NCBI GenBank assembly: GCA_025331445.1
Contig: JAIWNE010000258.1
Location: 1-15,584 of the forward strand
From: Blakeslea trispora
Taxonomy: Eukaryota > Mucoromycota > Mucoromycetes > Mucorales > Choanephoraceae
Direction of reading: 5' to 3'
Length of the DNA stretch: 15,584 nt
Below are positions 7,552 through 15,011 of the stretch, in pieces. Made by a program: the position numbers and the translations under genes. How positions within the stretch are numbered: the first letter of the stretch is position 1; each line of letters opens with the position of its first letter. The notes beneath the pieces were generated by a model, which saw only the letters and a list, made by a program, of their open reading frames with translations, did no database searches and was not told the DNA's origin.

Positions 7552-9684
7552 TTATTGTTCATTTTCAAGAGAAATATTTGCAGAAGAAAGGGTAAATTTT
7601 CTATGAGACAGATATGTCTTTGTTACCAATTGCTTGACTTGACTGACAACCTCGCGACCGTCTGAACACTTGCTATAGGCTTCAATATAGTCCATACACT
7701 TTTGATAGTACTTTCTTATATGAACTATATTAGCAGCCTTATCAAGATAAGTGTCAATGTTTTCCTCCAAAGACTTGAAGCTATAGTCACAATGAAGACG
7801 AGCCTGTCGCTTTGCATACGACCAATAAAGCTCGATCCAATTACACTCACAATGATATTTAGGATACAGCTCAAAGATATGACCACTTCCTTCTATGACT
7901 TCTTGTAGAGCTGATTTCTGACTGATGAAGTCAGGTCGGCTTTCAAGGAAGTGACGAGCACAGCAAACAGACTTTCTTCCAGGCACTGGGTCACCGCAGT
8001 TAAGCTTCCATGCCTTGCCATCCAAATCACATCCGAGCCATTGACCCCTTTCTTCTAAAATCTTTTTTATGCCTTTAAAATATCGGACGGTCTTTTCCTT
8101 TGCTTTGCCTTTTCTGTCAACTGTTTGCAAGACCTTGTTGTAGAAGAAGGTTTGATTTAAAACCTCTCCGTTACTGAGAGTGACAGTAGTGTCACGAAAG
8201 CTGGTCTTGCTGTCCTCAGGCCATGGTTTCTCATTTAAAGTCATGCGCTTTGCGACTAAGGCGTCGTCGGCAAAAGCAGCGTGATTGGAGCTGTTGTCCA
8301 ACAGAAAAACACCGATGCAATCCGGATGCAAAGCTTCGAACAAAGGAATTGCATCCGTTACCAGTTGTTCCACCATATGCTTAGACGTCCACCATCCATC
8401 TCGACTATCTCCAGCTTTAAACACCTTTCTAGATGTCCAGCCCTTGATTTTCATGGTTCCATGGCAAGGACATTGGAACTCTGAAACCATCAAGGAAGAG
8501 CCCATAGACTTCTTCCTTATATGGTTTTCACCTTCAAGAAGCCTGAGGTCATCCTTGCCATCATTAGAGTAGAAGGTGCTTTCATCATGTGTGATGAATA
8601 CCACCTTCTTCTCTTCATCGCTCAGTTCTGGCTCCAAGATTATCTCCTGAGCTTCACCTTCGTAGAACTCGGCTCTCTTCATATAGCCGAGCATTCTTGA
8701 TGACCATGAATTACGGTAGGCAATTACATCCTCCCTTTCATGGCCATCAAAATAAATGCTCTTCTTATTCTTTCTGTACGAGTAGCCCCACTCGTACAAA
8801 TAATTGGCTACAGTATCCAAATTCACTGTTTGGCCAGAAGCAACACCAAGAACCTGAGGAACGACCTCTTCTTCAATCACTTTTTTGATGCTTCCTAAGC
8901 TTCGTAATTCAGGCTTCATCTGTCTTATTTTCTCTAATGTGAGTAGCTTCACATCAGAGTCGCTCAAAAAAGACTGTCGCTTGATGTGCTTGCCTTGCTG
9001 ATGCTCGGAAATGCTACCCTCCTCAATGAACTTGGTAGCCCACTGAATAATGGTCGAAGCTCGATCATTTTCATTGTTGTTTGGCCAATAGTAATTGGCT
9101 GTTTCTCTTGAACTATCACCTTTGTTCATTCCCTGAAGTCTCTTTGTGAAATACAACTTTACAGAAAGATACTGGCAGTATTCGTACCTATGCATAGGAT
9201 TTCCTTCCTTTGCCTTATTCATGATAGGTAGGATATGCTTGTCCAGGTTTTGCACAGAGTCCTTGATTCTGATGAGCTCTAACTTTGTATGACTCATTAC
9301 AACAGGACGTTCTACTTCGGATCTCTTGGTGATAGTGATTCCAAAGTTAGTCAGTTTCTGCTTCGAATCGATGGCTTCAGCTTCCTTTCTTCTTCTCCAC
9401 TTTGTGACATCCGAGTTCTTTTGATATACCCCTTTTCTTTTTTGACCTGATCCGAGAGATTGATCAGTTCTCTTTCCAAGCACTTGATCAATTGTCTTGG
9501 GCGAGTCGGTAGATACTTCTACTTCTTCAGAAAGTTGAATCAACGATTCCATATTCAATTGATTCATCTCCCAATCTTCGCGTTGATCAACGGAATTTGT
9601 TGAAGAATCATTCTTTATGAAATCTCCTTGTTCAGATCGTTTTTTGTTTAAAGCAGCTTTCTTTCTGTTACTTAATGCAGGCAT
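7552..9684 (-). CDS. DDE transposase, 710 aa, intact
   Basis: Probable cut-and-paste transposase acting in the nucleus on the paired termini around it. The start is an ATG followed by a Lys/Arg-rich N-terminus (KKAALNKKR, residues 8-16). More basic patches that could be nuclear signals lie at about 80-100. Residues 200-330 are predicted helical and may contain the DNA-binding helix-turn-helix part (SDSDVKLLTLEKIRQMKPEL; TVANYLYEWGYSYRKNKK). Catalytic core: FITHDESTFYSNDG gives D367, GVFLLDNSSNHA gives D463, ECNWIELYW gives E618. The 154 residues between the second Asp and the Glu are far more than the roughly 34-43 of Tc1/mariner proteins. They include conserved-looking CCARHF and a Cys-rich HCEC before the Glu, which suggests an inserted subdomain. 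The remnant at 5309-5985 shows that the C-terminal part is conserved between copies. There is no stop or frameshift, so it is likely functional. Confidence 0.88.
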   Translation of the reverse strand: MPALSNRKKAALNKKRSEQGDFIKNDSSTNSVDQREDWEMNQLNMESLIQLSEEVEVSTDSPKTIDQVLGKRTDQSLGSGQKRKGVYQKNSDVTKWRRRKEAEAIDSKQKLTNFGITITKRSEVERPVVMSHTKLELIRIKDSVQNLDKHILPIMNKAKEGNPMHRYEYCQYLSVKLYFTKRLQGMNKGDSSRETANYYWPNNNENDRASTIIQWATKFIEEGSISEHQQGKHIKRQSFLSDSDVKLLTLEKIRQMKPELRSLGSIKKVIEEEVVPQVLGVASGQTVNLDTVANYLYEWGYSYRKNKKSIYFDGHEREDVIAYRNSWSSRMLGYMKRAEFYEGEAQEIILEPELSDEEKKVVFITHDESTFYSNDGKDDLRLLEGENHIRKKSMGSSLMVSEFQCPCHGTMKIKGWTSRKVFKAGDSRDGWWTSKHMVEQLVTDAIPLFEALHPDCIGVFLLDNSSNHAAFADDALVAKRMTLNEKPWPEDSKTSFRDTTVTLSNGEVLNQTFFYNKVLQTVDRKGKAKEKTVRYFKGIKKILEERGQWLGCDLDGKAWKLNCGDPVPGRKSVCCARHFLESRPDFISQKSALQEVIEGSGHIFELYPKYHCECNWIELYWSYAKRQARLHCDYSFKSLEENIDTYLDKAANIVHIRKYYQKCMDYIEAYSKCSDGREVVSQVKQLVTKTYLSHRKFTLSSANISLENEQ

Positions 9685-10062
9685 TTTAATAAAAAGTTTT
9701 ATAAAGAGGTTCTGTCAAACTGAAAACAATAATTGACTTTATTAGAATGTTAATAAGAAGAATACGATACAATTGGCTAGATTTATGTTACACAGTAAGT
9801 TATTTGAAACTCAACTTCATAGTCCTATATGGGTAGACTGATGACCTCCTATAGCCCTCTTTCAAATATATGGCCTCCCATATAACCACAGCCAAAATTT
9901 TAAAAACCGCTCGACTTTGAAGCCTTTCAGAAAAAAATATTTTTATGTTAATCAAGAAAGTATATGACAACTTTTGTTTAGAAAGGTATGAAAAATGAAT
10001 GTTATGCGGTTTTATATGAATCCTTTCACTTTTGGTCCCTCTGAAGATTCATAGATGGGCTT
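9685..10062 (-). promoter_or_regulatory. Upstream region of the transposase gene
   Basis: A non-coding, AT-rich stretch between the transposase ATG (9684) and the LTR-like block. A TATA-type CTTTATAAAAC (minus strand, about 9695-9706) lies 12-20 nt upstream of the ATG, close for a TATA box but the only clear match. Around 10018-10045 the sequence AATCCTTTCAC.TTTTGGTCCCTCTGAA resembles the left subterminal region at 7402-7426 (AATCCTTTCAAATTTTGACCATCAGAA) in direct orientation, so it may be a subterminal repeat. Confidence 0.35.
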
Positions 10063-10594
10063 CAGCAGTAAACAAAAGAGACAAAGTACGACTAAGAATC
10101 ACTTTTTATTGTGTTTTCGGATTAAGTTCAAAGTAAATTGAATGAGCCTTTCTAACTAGTCAAGAATCTATCTCTATTTATACTATTCTATTGATGATGG
10201 AAGTGACTTGGTCTTTGATGCACAATGTCTATCTTCGTTACACCTTATCTTATCTGCCAATGAACAACTATTTATAGAGGCCAACTTTTATGACTTCTTG
10301 CATTGAGACAATAAATAATTAAGCAGTGACATCTTCATAGTTCTACAAGACTTGAGATATTAATATCACCATCATTATCATATGACATCTTGTAACTATT
10401 GTGAGTCTAGATATTCTATTTGTTTAATCCTGCAATGATAGCAGTGACATTTGGTTGTCAGGCTAGACACTCAACTCTATAGCTCTGTTACAGTGACTGT
10501 GTAATACGTCTCTTTATTTGGCAGTTTATGATCTGAGTCTAGACAGAGTTACATGTCAACTATTGTGTTGTTCGATACATCGTTCGATACAACA
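10063..10594 (-). repeat. LTR-like block inserted inside the DNA transposon
   Basis: A non-coding block of about 530 bp. On the minus strand it starts TGTTGTATCGAACGATG at 10594, like other LTR starts here, and carries AGTATAAATAG (about 10172-10186) and AATAAA (10104-10109) in U3-R order. It has internal repeats (TGAGTCTAGA twice, AGCAGTGACAT twice). It is bracketed by near-identical copies of CCTCTGAAGATTCATAGATG (10038-10062 and 10595-10621, the second with two extra bases). That flanking repeat is much longer than the 4-6 bp expected for LTR integration, so the mechanism is uncertain. Best read as a solo LTR. Confidence 0.5.
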
Positions 10595-10626
10595 CCTCTG
10601 AAAGATTTCATAGATGGGCTTTTTTC

Positions 10627-10652
10627 TTTCAGGTTTAAGATCCGAAGCACTG
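10627..10652 (-). repeat. Right terminal inverted repeat of the DNA transposon
   Basis: The reverse complement starts CAGTGCTTCGGATC and matches the left terminus at 25 of 26 bases, ending at the flanking TA (10653-10654). Confidence 0.88.
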
Positions 10653-10654
10653 TA

Positions 10655-11500
10655 AAGCTATATTATTCGCAAATCAAACCCAATGGATGAACAATGTATA
10701 AAAATTAAAAGAAGCTCGATTCGCTCATATTACAAAATATATCCAATTAAAGCGCATAATACATGAAAATAAAGAAATACTACTTGTTAGAGCTGCTTAT
10801 TCATAAACACAATCCTTATTCATTTGTGCTGCCTGTCAAACGCACTCAAAAACATTGGATCTTAATCAGACGGCGATACATAAGGTCAGCTGATGGTGTT
10901 GTATATACAAAAAAAAGTGTTTGTAATTACAAAAAAAGTCTTTGCAAACTCCAAAATACAAACACCTAATTCATTTGCAGTAAAAATAAATTTATTTGTA
11001 TGTACAAATTCCTTCGCCGCCGTGTTATGATCAAAAACATAGAAAACAAGCGTCGGAAAACAGATGCCAAGTATGAAGGTCCATTTTATGTACATGGTTA
11101 TACAACCAATGGAAGCAACATCTTGACCGATCGCACAGGCTCCATCTATCCAGAAACATCCCTACTTCGCAAATTAAATTAATCGCGAATGAAACAAACA
11201 AGTCTGATGAAAACAAAGACGTTTATGAAGTTCAAACCGTGATCAATCACAGGGAAGCAGAACCAAATGGTATCGAGTATTTAACTACTTGGGTAGGATA
11301 TCCGAACGAGCAAACATGAAAAAGCCTGGAGACTTCGACAGTCCAGAAACTATCAAAGAATAATGGAAACGACGTAACGCAAACATGCCACCAAGTCTGG
11401 TCAAGTCAAAAGAATCAAAGGATCACGCAAGCGCAAGACTCCTTTCAAGGAATCGGACGTCAACAAGAAGTCCAGATCAAACTAGACATCTGTGAATTAA
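10655..11500 (+). pseudogene. Gypsy element D, 3' part: end of integrase and chromodomain
   Basis: A broken remnant of the Pol C-terminus. At 10655-10800 one frame reads KAILFANQ, then (after a TAA) KLKEARFAHITKYIQLKRI, a helical stretch typical of the region before the integrase C-terminal domain. After about 200 bp of foreign or scrambled DNA the frame resumes at about 11000 with YKFLRRRVMIKNIENKRRK, YEGPFYVHGYTTNGS and DRTGSIYP, the integrase C-terminal fold. A frame change near 11150 leads to the chromodomain: DVYEVQTVINHREAEPNG, EYLTTWVGYPNEQ, and after another frame change DFDSPETIKE followed by a stop and WKRR. Reverse transcriptase, RNase H and most of integrase are absent. Chromodomains bind modified histones and target integration. 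Non-functional. Confidence 0.72.
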
Positions 11501-11766
11501 GCGCAATCAGTATGGAGAACCTTTTTTACCCAGCTTCATCTTTTTCCTCACGAAAGGTTTTTGATGAAATGGTTTTTTTAATGGGGAATTCCAACGTACA
11601 TACATGCAAAGAACAAAGCATACAATTTAACAACTATCTAATTCGCAAAAGCATCCATACATTATTCAAGAGCGATTTATCTGACTTCAAGAATCCAACA
11701 CTCAATCAAGGTCCATCTAAATGTTATTCAAATCTTAACTAAACGGTTTTTAAGGTGGTCCAGGTA
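11501..11766 (+). other. 3' region of element D and polypurine-like tract
   Basis: Lies between the chromodomain tail and the 3' LTR. A 76-codon open frame at 11512-11742 has no recognisable motif; it could be a degenerate pol tail but is more likely chance. The purine-rich AAGGTGGTCCAGG just before the LTR TG at 11767 may be the polypurine tract, though it is interrupted by TCC. Confidence 0.35.
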
Positions 11767-11919
11767 TGATGTATCGTAAGCTAGATGCATCATTAAATCA
11801 AGACATTTATTTAAGACACAATTCTACTTTGTGTCACCAAGCTCAATTTATATTGACAATCTCATTCTACACTGAATAAACCCTCTCTTTAATCTTGTTT
11901 AACTCATCTTGACTTAACA
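11767..11919 (+). repeat. 3' LTR of Gypsy element D
   Basis: Starts TGATGTATC and has the near-perfect inverse GATGCATCA at 11784-11792 (one mismatch), the palindromic-start pattern seen in the other LTRs here. AATAAA is present (about 11875) in CTGAATAAACCC, matching GGAATAAACCCC in the element B LTR. The end CTTAACA at about 11919 gives TG...CA boundaries. At about 153 bp it is short compared with the other LTRs (250-530 bp), so internal loss is possible. Confidence 0.5.
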
Positions 11920-11940
11920 GATAAATTAGCTTTTTAAGCG

Positions 11941-12425
11941 ATGAGTGATCAATGCTCAAATATAAAGCCAGCTACTATCAAACAATTTGTAAAAAAGTTA
12001 AATGTTTCAAGAGAAAATACTAATAATAATTATGTAAGAACAAAATACGCAGATGCCCATGATTCAAATATTCTCACAGCTGCATCATATGTGTTAGCCT
12101 TGACTCTTGGATGTTAAACAGGCAAACTTGGTAGATTAAATAGAGGTTTGCGGAAAAATTCAAATTTAGACAATATAATTAAAACCTTTTGCAGATCAGG
12201 AAGATTTACTCGTTACTGAAAATCGAAGGTGGAAAAATCCTGCTCTTTCAGCAATGGCAAAAAATATCTCCCTATACCAGCTACATCAACGCCTTGTGAG
12301 CGTCTTTTTTCCCAGCGAAGCGCATCACTACCATTGCAAGAGCAAGACTTGAAGCAAAAGCAACTAAGGCATTAGTCCTGTCAAGTTACTGGTCTCAAGA
12401 TATACAACACCTGCGCAAGATCTAG
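11941..12425 (+). pseudogene. hAT-family transposase C-terminal remnant
   Basis: From about 12190 to TAG at 12423-12425 the three frames together carry the hAT dimerisation signature: RRWKNPALSAMAKN in one frame, PATSTPCERLFSQ in the next, KRITTIARARLEAKATKALV and SYWSQDIQHLRKI in the third. So at least two frameshifts have occurred. The W...ATS.P.ERLFS pattern is the family hallmark and normally lies near the protein end, as here. An open stretch at 11941-12118 (ATG to TAA) includes DSNILTAASYV, which may be the part just upstream, but this is weak. No zinc finger or catalytic residues remain. Confidence 0.65.
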
Positions 12426-12429
12426 TTAT

Positions 12430-12655
12430 TTTTTTCTATTTTGCAAATCACATAAGCCGCTTCTATACTTTGTTAAATGCATACACAACTGTCTTATCTA
12501 TCTACTATATTCACATTTGTTATTCCTTTTTTTTTTAATTATTTGATTCTTAATTTTCTTTTGCATTTATTTTATTTTAATCTTACTTAATAAATTTACT
12601 TAACATGCTCATGTCAAACTTGAAAAAGATCATAAGTAAACACTTCCTTATTTGA
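12430..12655. other. AT-rich low-complexity stretch, nothing recognised
   Basis: Runs of T (12529-12538) and repeated TTATTT/TTAATT words between the hAT coding remnant and its GC-rich palindromic DNA. It could be the 3' untranslated part of the hAT element. No gene or RNA was seen. Confidence 0.4.
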
Positions 12656-12660
12656 AGCTG

Positions 12661-12810
12661 ACCCGAGTTACACGAACCCGACGGGTCATTCGGTTAGGTC
12701 GAGTCGGTTACGAGTCGGTTATAGCTTAAAAAAAACAAAGTCGAGTCGAGTCGGTTTTTTGACCCGACGGGTTTTAAGTCGAGTTGACTCGACCCGACTG
12801 CGACTCCTAC
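12661..12810. repeat. GC-rich palindromic repeat cluster, probable hAT subterminal/terminal DNA
   Basis: A dense set of related words: ACCCGACGGGT twice (each palindromic around its centre), GTCGAGTCGG several times in direct orientation, and TCGAGTTGACTCGA (palindrome, about 12779-12792). The cluster ends near CGACTCCTA (about 12808). It stands out from the surrounding AT-rich DNA and follows a hAT transposase remnant, so it is probably that element's transposase-binding end. No matching opposite terminus or 8-bp duplication was found in the window. Confidence 0.45.
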
Positions 12811-12917
12811 TATGACAAAATCAAAATTCAGTCATATTTACATACTACCGAGAGTTGGTGGAGCCAAATCGTATGACAAAATCGAGGTTATGACAAAACA
12901 AGTATGACTAAATCGAG
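12811..12917. repeat. Short interspersed TATGACAAAATC repeats
   Basis: TATGACAAAATC occurs at about 12811 and 12871, with variants TTATGACAAAAC at about 12887 and TATGACTAAATC at about 12902; two copies continue as GAGG. The last three are spaced about 15-16 bp apart, a small minisatellite-like array. Confidence 0.45.
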
Positions 12918-12922
12918 GCCTG

Positions 12923-13167
12923 ACTGTAAAGATATGTTTGATTGCTGGTGATTTCAATATCGACTTCAATGTAGAATCTAGCTTAAGATCAAACATACTG
13001 TCATTTATGAGATATAATGTTTGAGTAGTGCCATTTCTTCGTCTGTAACATGAACAACAAGATTGAAAACAAAAATTGACAACATCTTTGTCAATTGCGA
13101 AGCCAAGTCTGCTGGTACTTATGTGTCGTTCACAAGCTACCATGAACCCTTATGGCTAGTGATTTGA
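12923..13167 (+). pseudogene. Endonuclease/exonuclease/phosphatase-domain remnant of a mobile element
   Basis: Contains VKICLIAGDFNIDFN (the GDFN metal-binding motif), then, after stops and a frame change near 13020-13055, KIDNIFVNCEAKSAGTYVSF and SYHEPLWLV, ending at TGA 13165-13167. The order GDFN, IDxIF, then S-x-H-x-PLW is that of the C-terminal half of an EEP nuclease. It differs from the LINE copy at 2606-3161. In some fungi such domains are fused to Pif1/Helitron-type helicases; a non-LTR element is the alternative. The N-terminal half is missing and the frame is broken, so it is inactive. Confidence 0.6.
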
Positions 13168-13606
13168 CTAAGAAAAAAAATTGACTTGAATAAATCTCTT
13201 ATCTTTTATTGAACTTTGATTCTGATCTACGCCGTATAAAATGCCATGGATTTGGTGCTTCCGGTCAGCAAAAGTTTTTTATTTTCATCGACTGTAAGAG
13301 CGAAACAAACATCCATTCTTTTCTTACCTGAAAGGTTTTTGAACACTCTATCACTTCCTAGCTAATGTCGTCTAAATAGATTGTGTGCTCAATTGGGAGT
13401 TTTTCGTAAATAAATATCATAGTCAATCCAAGAGTGAAACACATAGTGAGAATTAAATACGCAAGAATAAAGTGGAATGTGCCAGTTTTGAGGACTGCAA
13501 TTTTTCACCAAAAAAAAAAAAAAGACTTTTTCCCTCTGTCTTTTTGTTTTTCACCCTCTTTCCTCCCCCCTTCCTTCCTTGCTTCCTTTTTTTTTCTCAC
13601 TCTCCT
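13168..13606 (+). promoter_or_regulatory. Intergenic region and pyrimidine-rich promoter of the PHD-finger gene
   Basis: No gene seen from 13168 to about 13500. From 13516 to 13606 the plus strand is almost pure C/T (CCCTCTTTCCTCCCCCC, CTTCCTTCCTTGCTTCC), after an A14 run at 13510. CT-rich tracts just upstream of the start are common in fungal genes and often mark the transcription start region. The ATG at 13607 follows directly. The short open frames through this tract (13434-13699) are low-complexity translations. Confidence 0.45.
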
Positions 13607-15011
13607 ATGTCACAACAACAGATAGAAAACAACAACGATCTCTTGTTACGTTCTATAGAATCTGGCAGTACAAATCGTCTACTCTACGAAAACGAATAGC
13701 GCCTGTACTCAAATGGCAACCAGTAGAAACACTGAAGAAACCACAAGCAAACATACCCTCTTACTTCTATCTTACAGACAGCATCACCATACCCTGTACA
13801 TTCTATTTCTGATGCTTCTGATAACAGCATTGAGTCAGACGAAACAAAGCGAAAAGAAGAACATACCATCTCCATCTAACAGTAATAGAGTAAATAAGCT
13901 TTTAAACAACTTGCACAAGCCTTGACTAATCTCTCTTTCTCCCTTTTCCACAAAGCCAACCAAGAAAGTAAAGCGAGGTAGACCTCCTTTGCAGCGTAAT
14001 CAGCAAAGTGAATCCACAATATCAAACACACCCGGTACACCTAATAATACATCTCTATATCCCTTGCCACCACCACCGACAAATGATAAAGTGACCAAAC
14101 CAGACAAAAATGCACTTTATTGTATCTGTAAAAGCCCATATGATGGCACTCGTTTCATGATTGCCTGCGATAAATGTGATCAATGGTTCCATGGTGAATG
14201 TATTGGTATTAGTGAAAAACAGGGCGAGTTTATTGATCTTTATTTTTGCGAAGATTGTGCTCAAAGTAAGTCTCCCTTTTTTTAAATTTTATTCAAAAGC
14301 TTATTTATATGAATGATTAGTGACTGGCAAACGAACGATATGGAAACCTAAATGTGCTAATCCCAACTGTACTAATGCAGCTAGGATTGGTACAAACCAA
14401 GGCCATCTCAGTAATACTGTGCAGATGCTGCGGCATGCAAGTGGCTCGTGCTCGTGTTGAACTAGCTGAAATGAAAAAGAAGAACAGTGAAGAAGCCAAC
14501 AATCTGTCTCTCTCTGAACATCAGTATAATCCTTTATCTCGATCAAAACTAAGTAGTTATGCTGATCTGGATGACCGTTCTCGGCTATCAAGGGTAAAAG
14601 AAGAAAAATGCAGGCTAAGCAGGTCATTGGTATAGGTCAAAAAAAATTAGCTCTATTGTCCTTTTCAATACAGGCCAATAAGGATCAAGAGATTTGTGGG
14701 TTTGATTCCCGTTTGGTTGGCCGGAGAGTGTATGGAGAAATGGAGGAAGTGCGATCCGATAAATTAATAGACAGCCGTCAACAACCATTGACCAAGTCAT
14801 ACAGCATTTGTCAGTCTAGTAAGAAATGCAATCGACATCTAAATTGGCAAAAGATAAAGGCATTTGAACTAGAACAAGAACGATCCGAACAGTTTGTTAT
14901 CTTGACAATGCTCGAAAGGGAGCGTCAACAGATTCAAGCACGTATGCGTAAAGACGTGAGGAGGTGGATCTTGTTCAGTTTCTTGATAATGGCACACTGC
15001 ATCACTTTTAA
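13607..15011 (+). CDS. spp1: Spp1/Cfp1-like PHD-finger protein of the Set1/COMPASS complex, with introns and frame breaks
   Basis: Subunit that reads H3K4 methylation and guides Set1/COMPASS. ATG 13607 opens MSQQQIENNNDLLLRSI; the N-terminal part is then split over three frames and its exon plan is unresolved. Clear structure: exon ending 13889, intron 13890-13955, exon 13956-14265, intron 14266-14320, last exon to TAA 15009-15011. Order: basic KKVKRGRPP; C4HC3 PHD finger (YCICKSPYDG, IACDKCDQWFHGEC, YFCEDC); then WKPKCANPNCTNAAR and CGMQVARARVELAEM, the Cys-rich Set1-interaction region; a predicted coiled coil; DQEICGFDSRLVG; KKCNRHLNWQKIK; a helical tail; final VDLVQFLDNGTLHHF. Odd: frame changes at about 14413, 14428, 14606 and 14956, each explained by one missing base, with no stops between. 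This is either sequence error or recent decay. The family call is firm. Confidence 0.8.
13890..13955 (+). other. Intron of the Spp1/Cfp1-like gene (66 nt)
   Basis: Donor GTAAATAAGC, branch-like GACTAAT at 13924-13930, pyrimidine-rich tract, acceptor CACAAAG. Removing it joins SPSNSNR to PTKKVKRGRPP in phase 0. Confidence 0.7.
14266..14320 (+). other. Intron of the Spp1/Cfp1-like gene (55 nt)
   Basis: Consensus donor GTAAGT at 14266 and acceptor ATTAG at 14316-14320. Removal joins FCEDCAQ to MTGKRTIWKPKC in phase 1, continuing from the PHD finger into the next conserved Cys-rich block. Confidence 0.8.

Larger units (their letters stand above)
7366..10654. mobile_element. Complete-looking TA-flanked DNA transposon with a DDE transposase
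   Basis: The element runs from 7368 to 10652 (3285 bp) and is bounded by TA on each side (7366-7367, 10653-10654). Its inverted termini match at 25 of 26 positions: CAGTGCTTCGG at 7368-7378 on the left, with the reverse complement at 10627-10652 on the right. The TA duplication and CAG-type termini are typical of Tc1/mariner-like elements. It encodes one minus-strand transposase (7552-9684). Between the transposase start and the right end lies an extra LTR-like block of about 530 bp (10063-10594), so the original element was probably nearer 2.7 kb. It sits inside the protease region of Gypsy element D. The paired termini and undamaged transposase suggest recent activity or capability. Confidence 0.85.

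Noticed and set aside
8285..8888. Plus-strand open frames inside the transposase
   Set aside because: Antisense to an intact 710-aa coding sequence.
13434..13625. Open frame through the C/T-rich tract
   Set aside because: Phe/Ser/Pro low-complexity translation of a pyrimidine tract; better read as promoter DNA.
14411..14424. GTAATACTGTGCAG as a 14-nt intron that might repair the frame
   Set aside because: Far too short for splicing, and its removal does not restore the conserved CGMQVA frame; two single-base losses explain the region better.
14301..14627. Minus-strand open frames over the PHD gene
   Set aside because: Antisense to the conserved Cfp1-like region; no motif.
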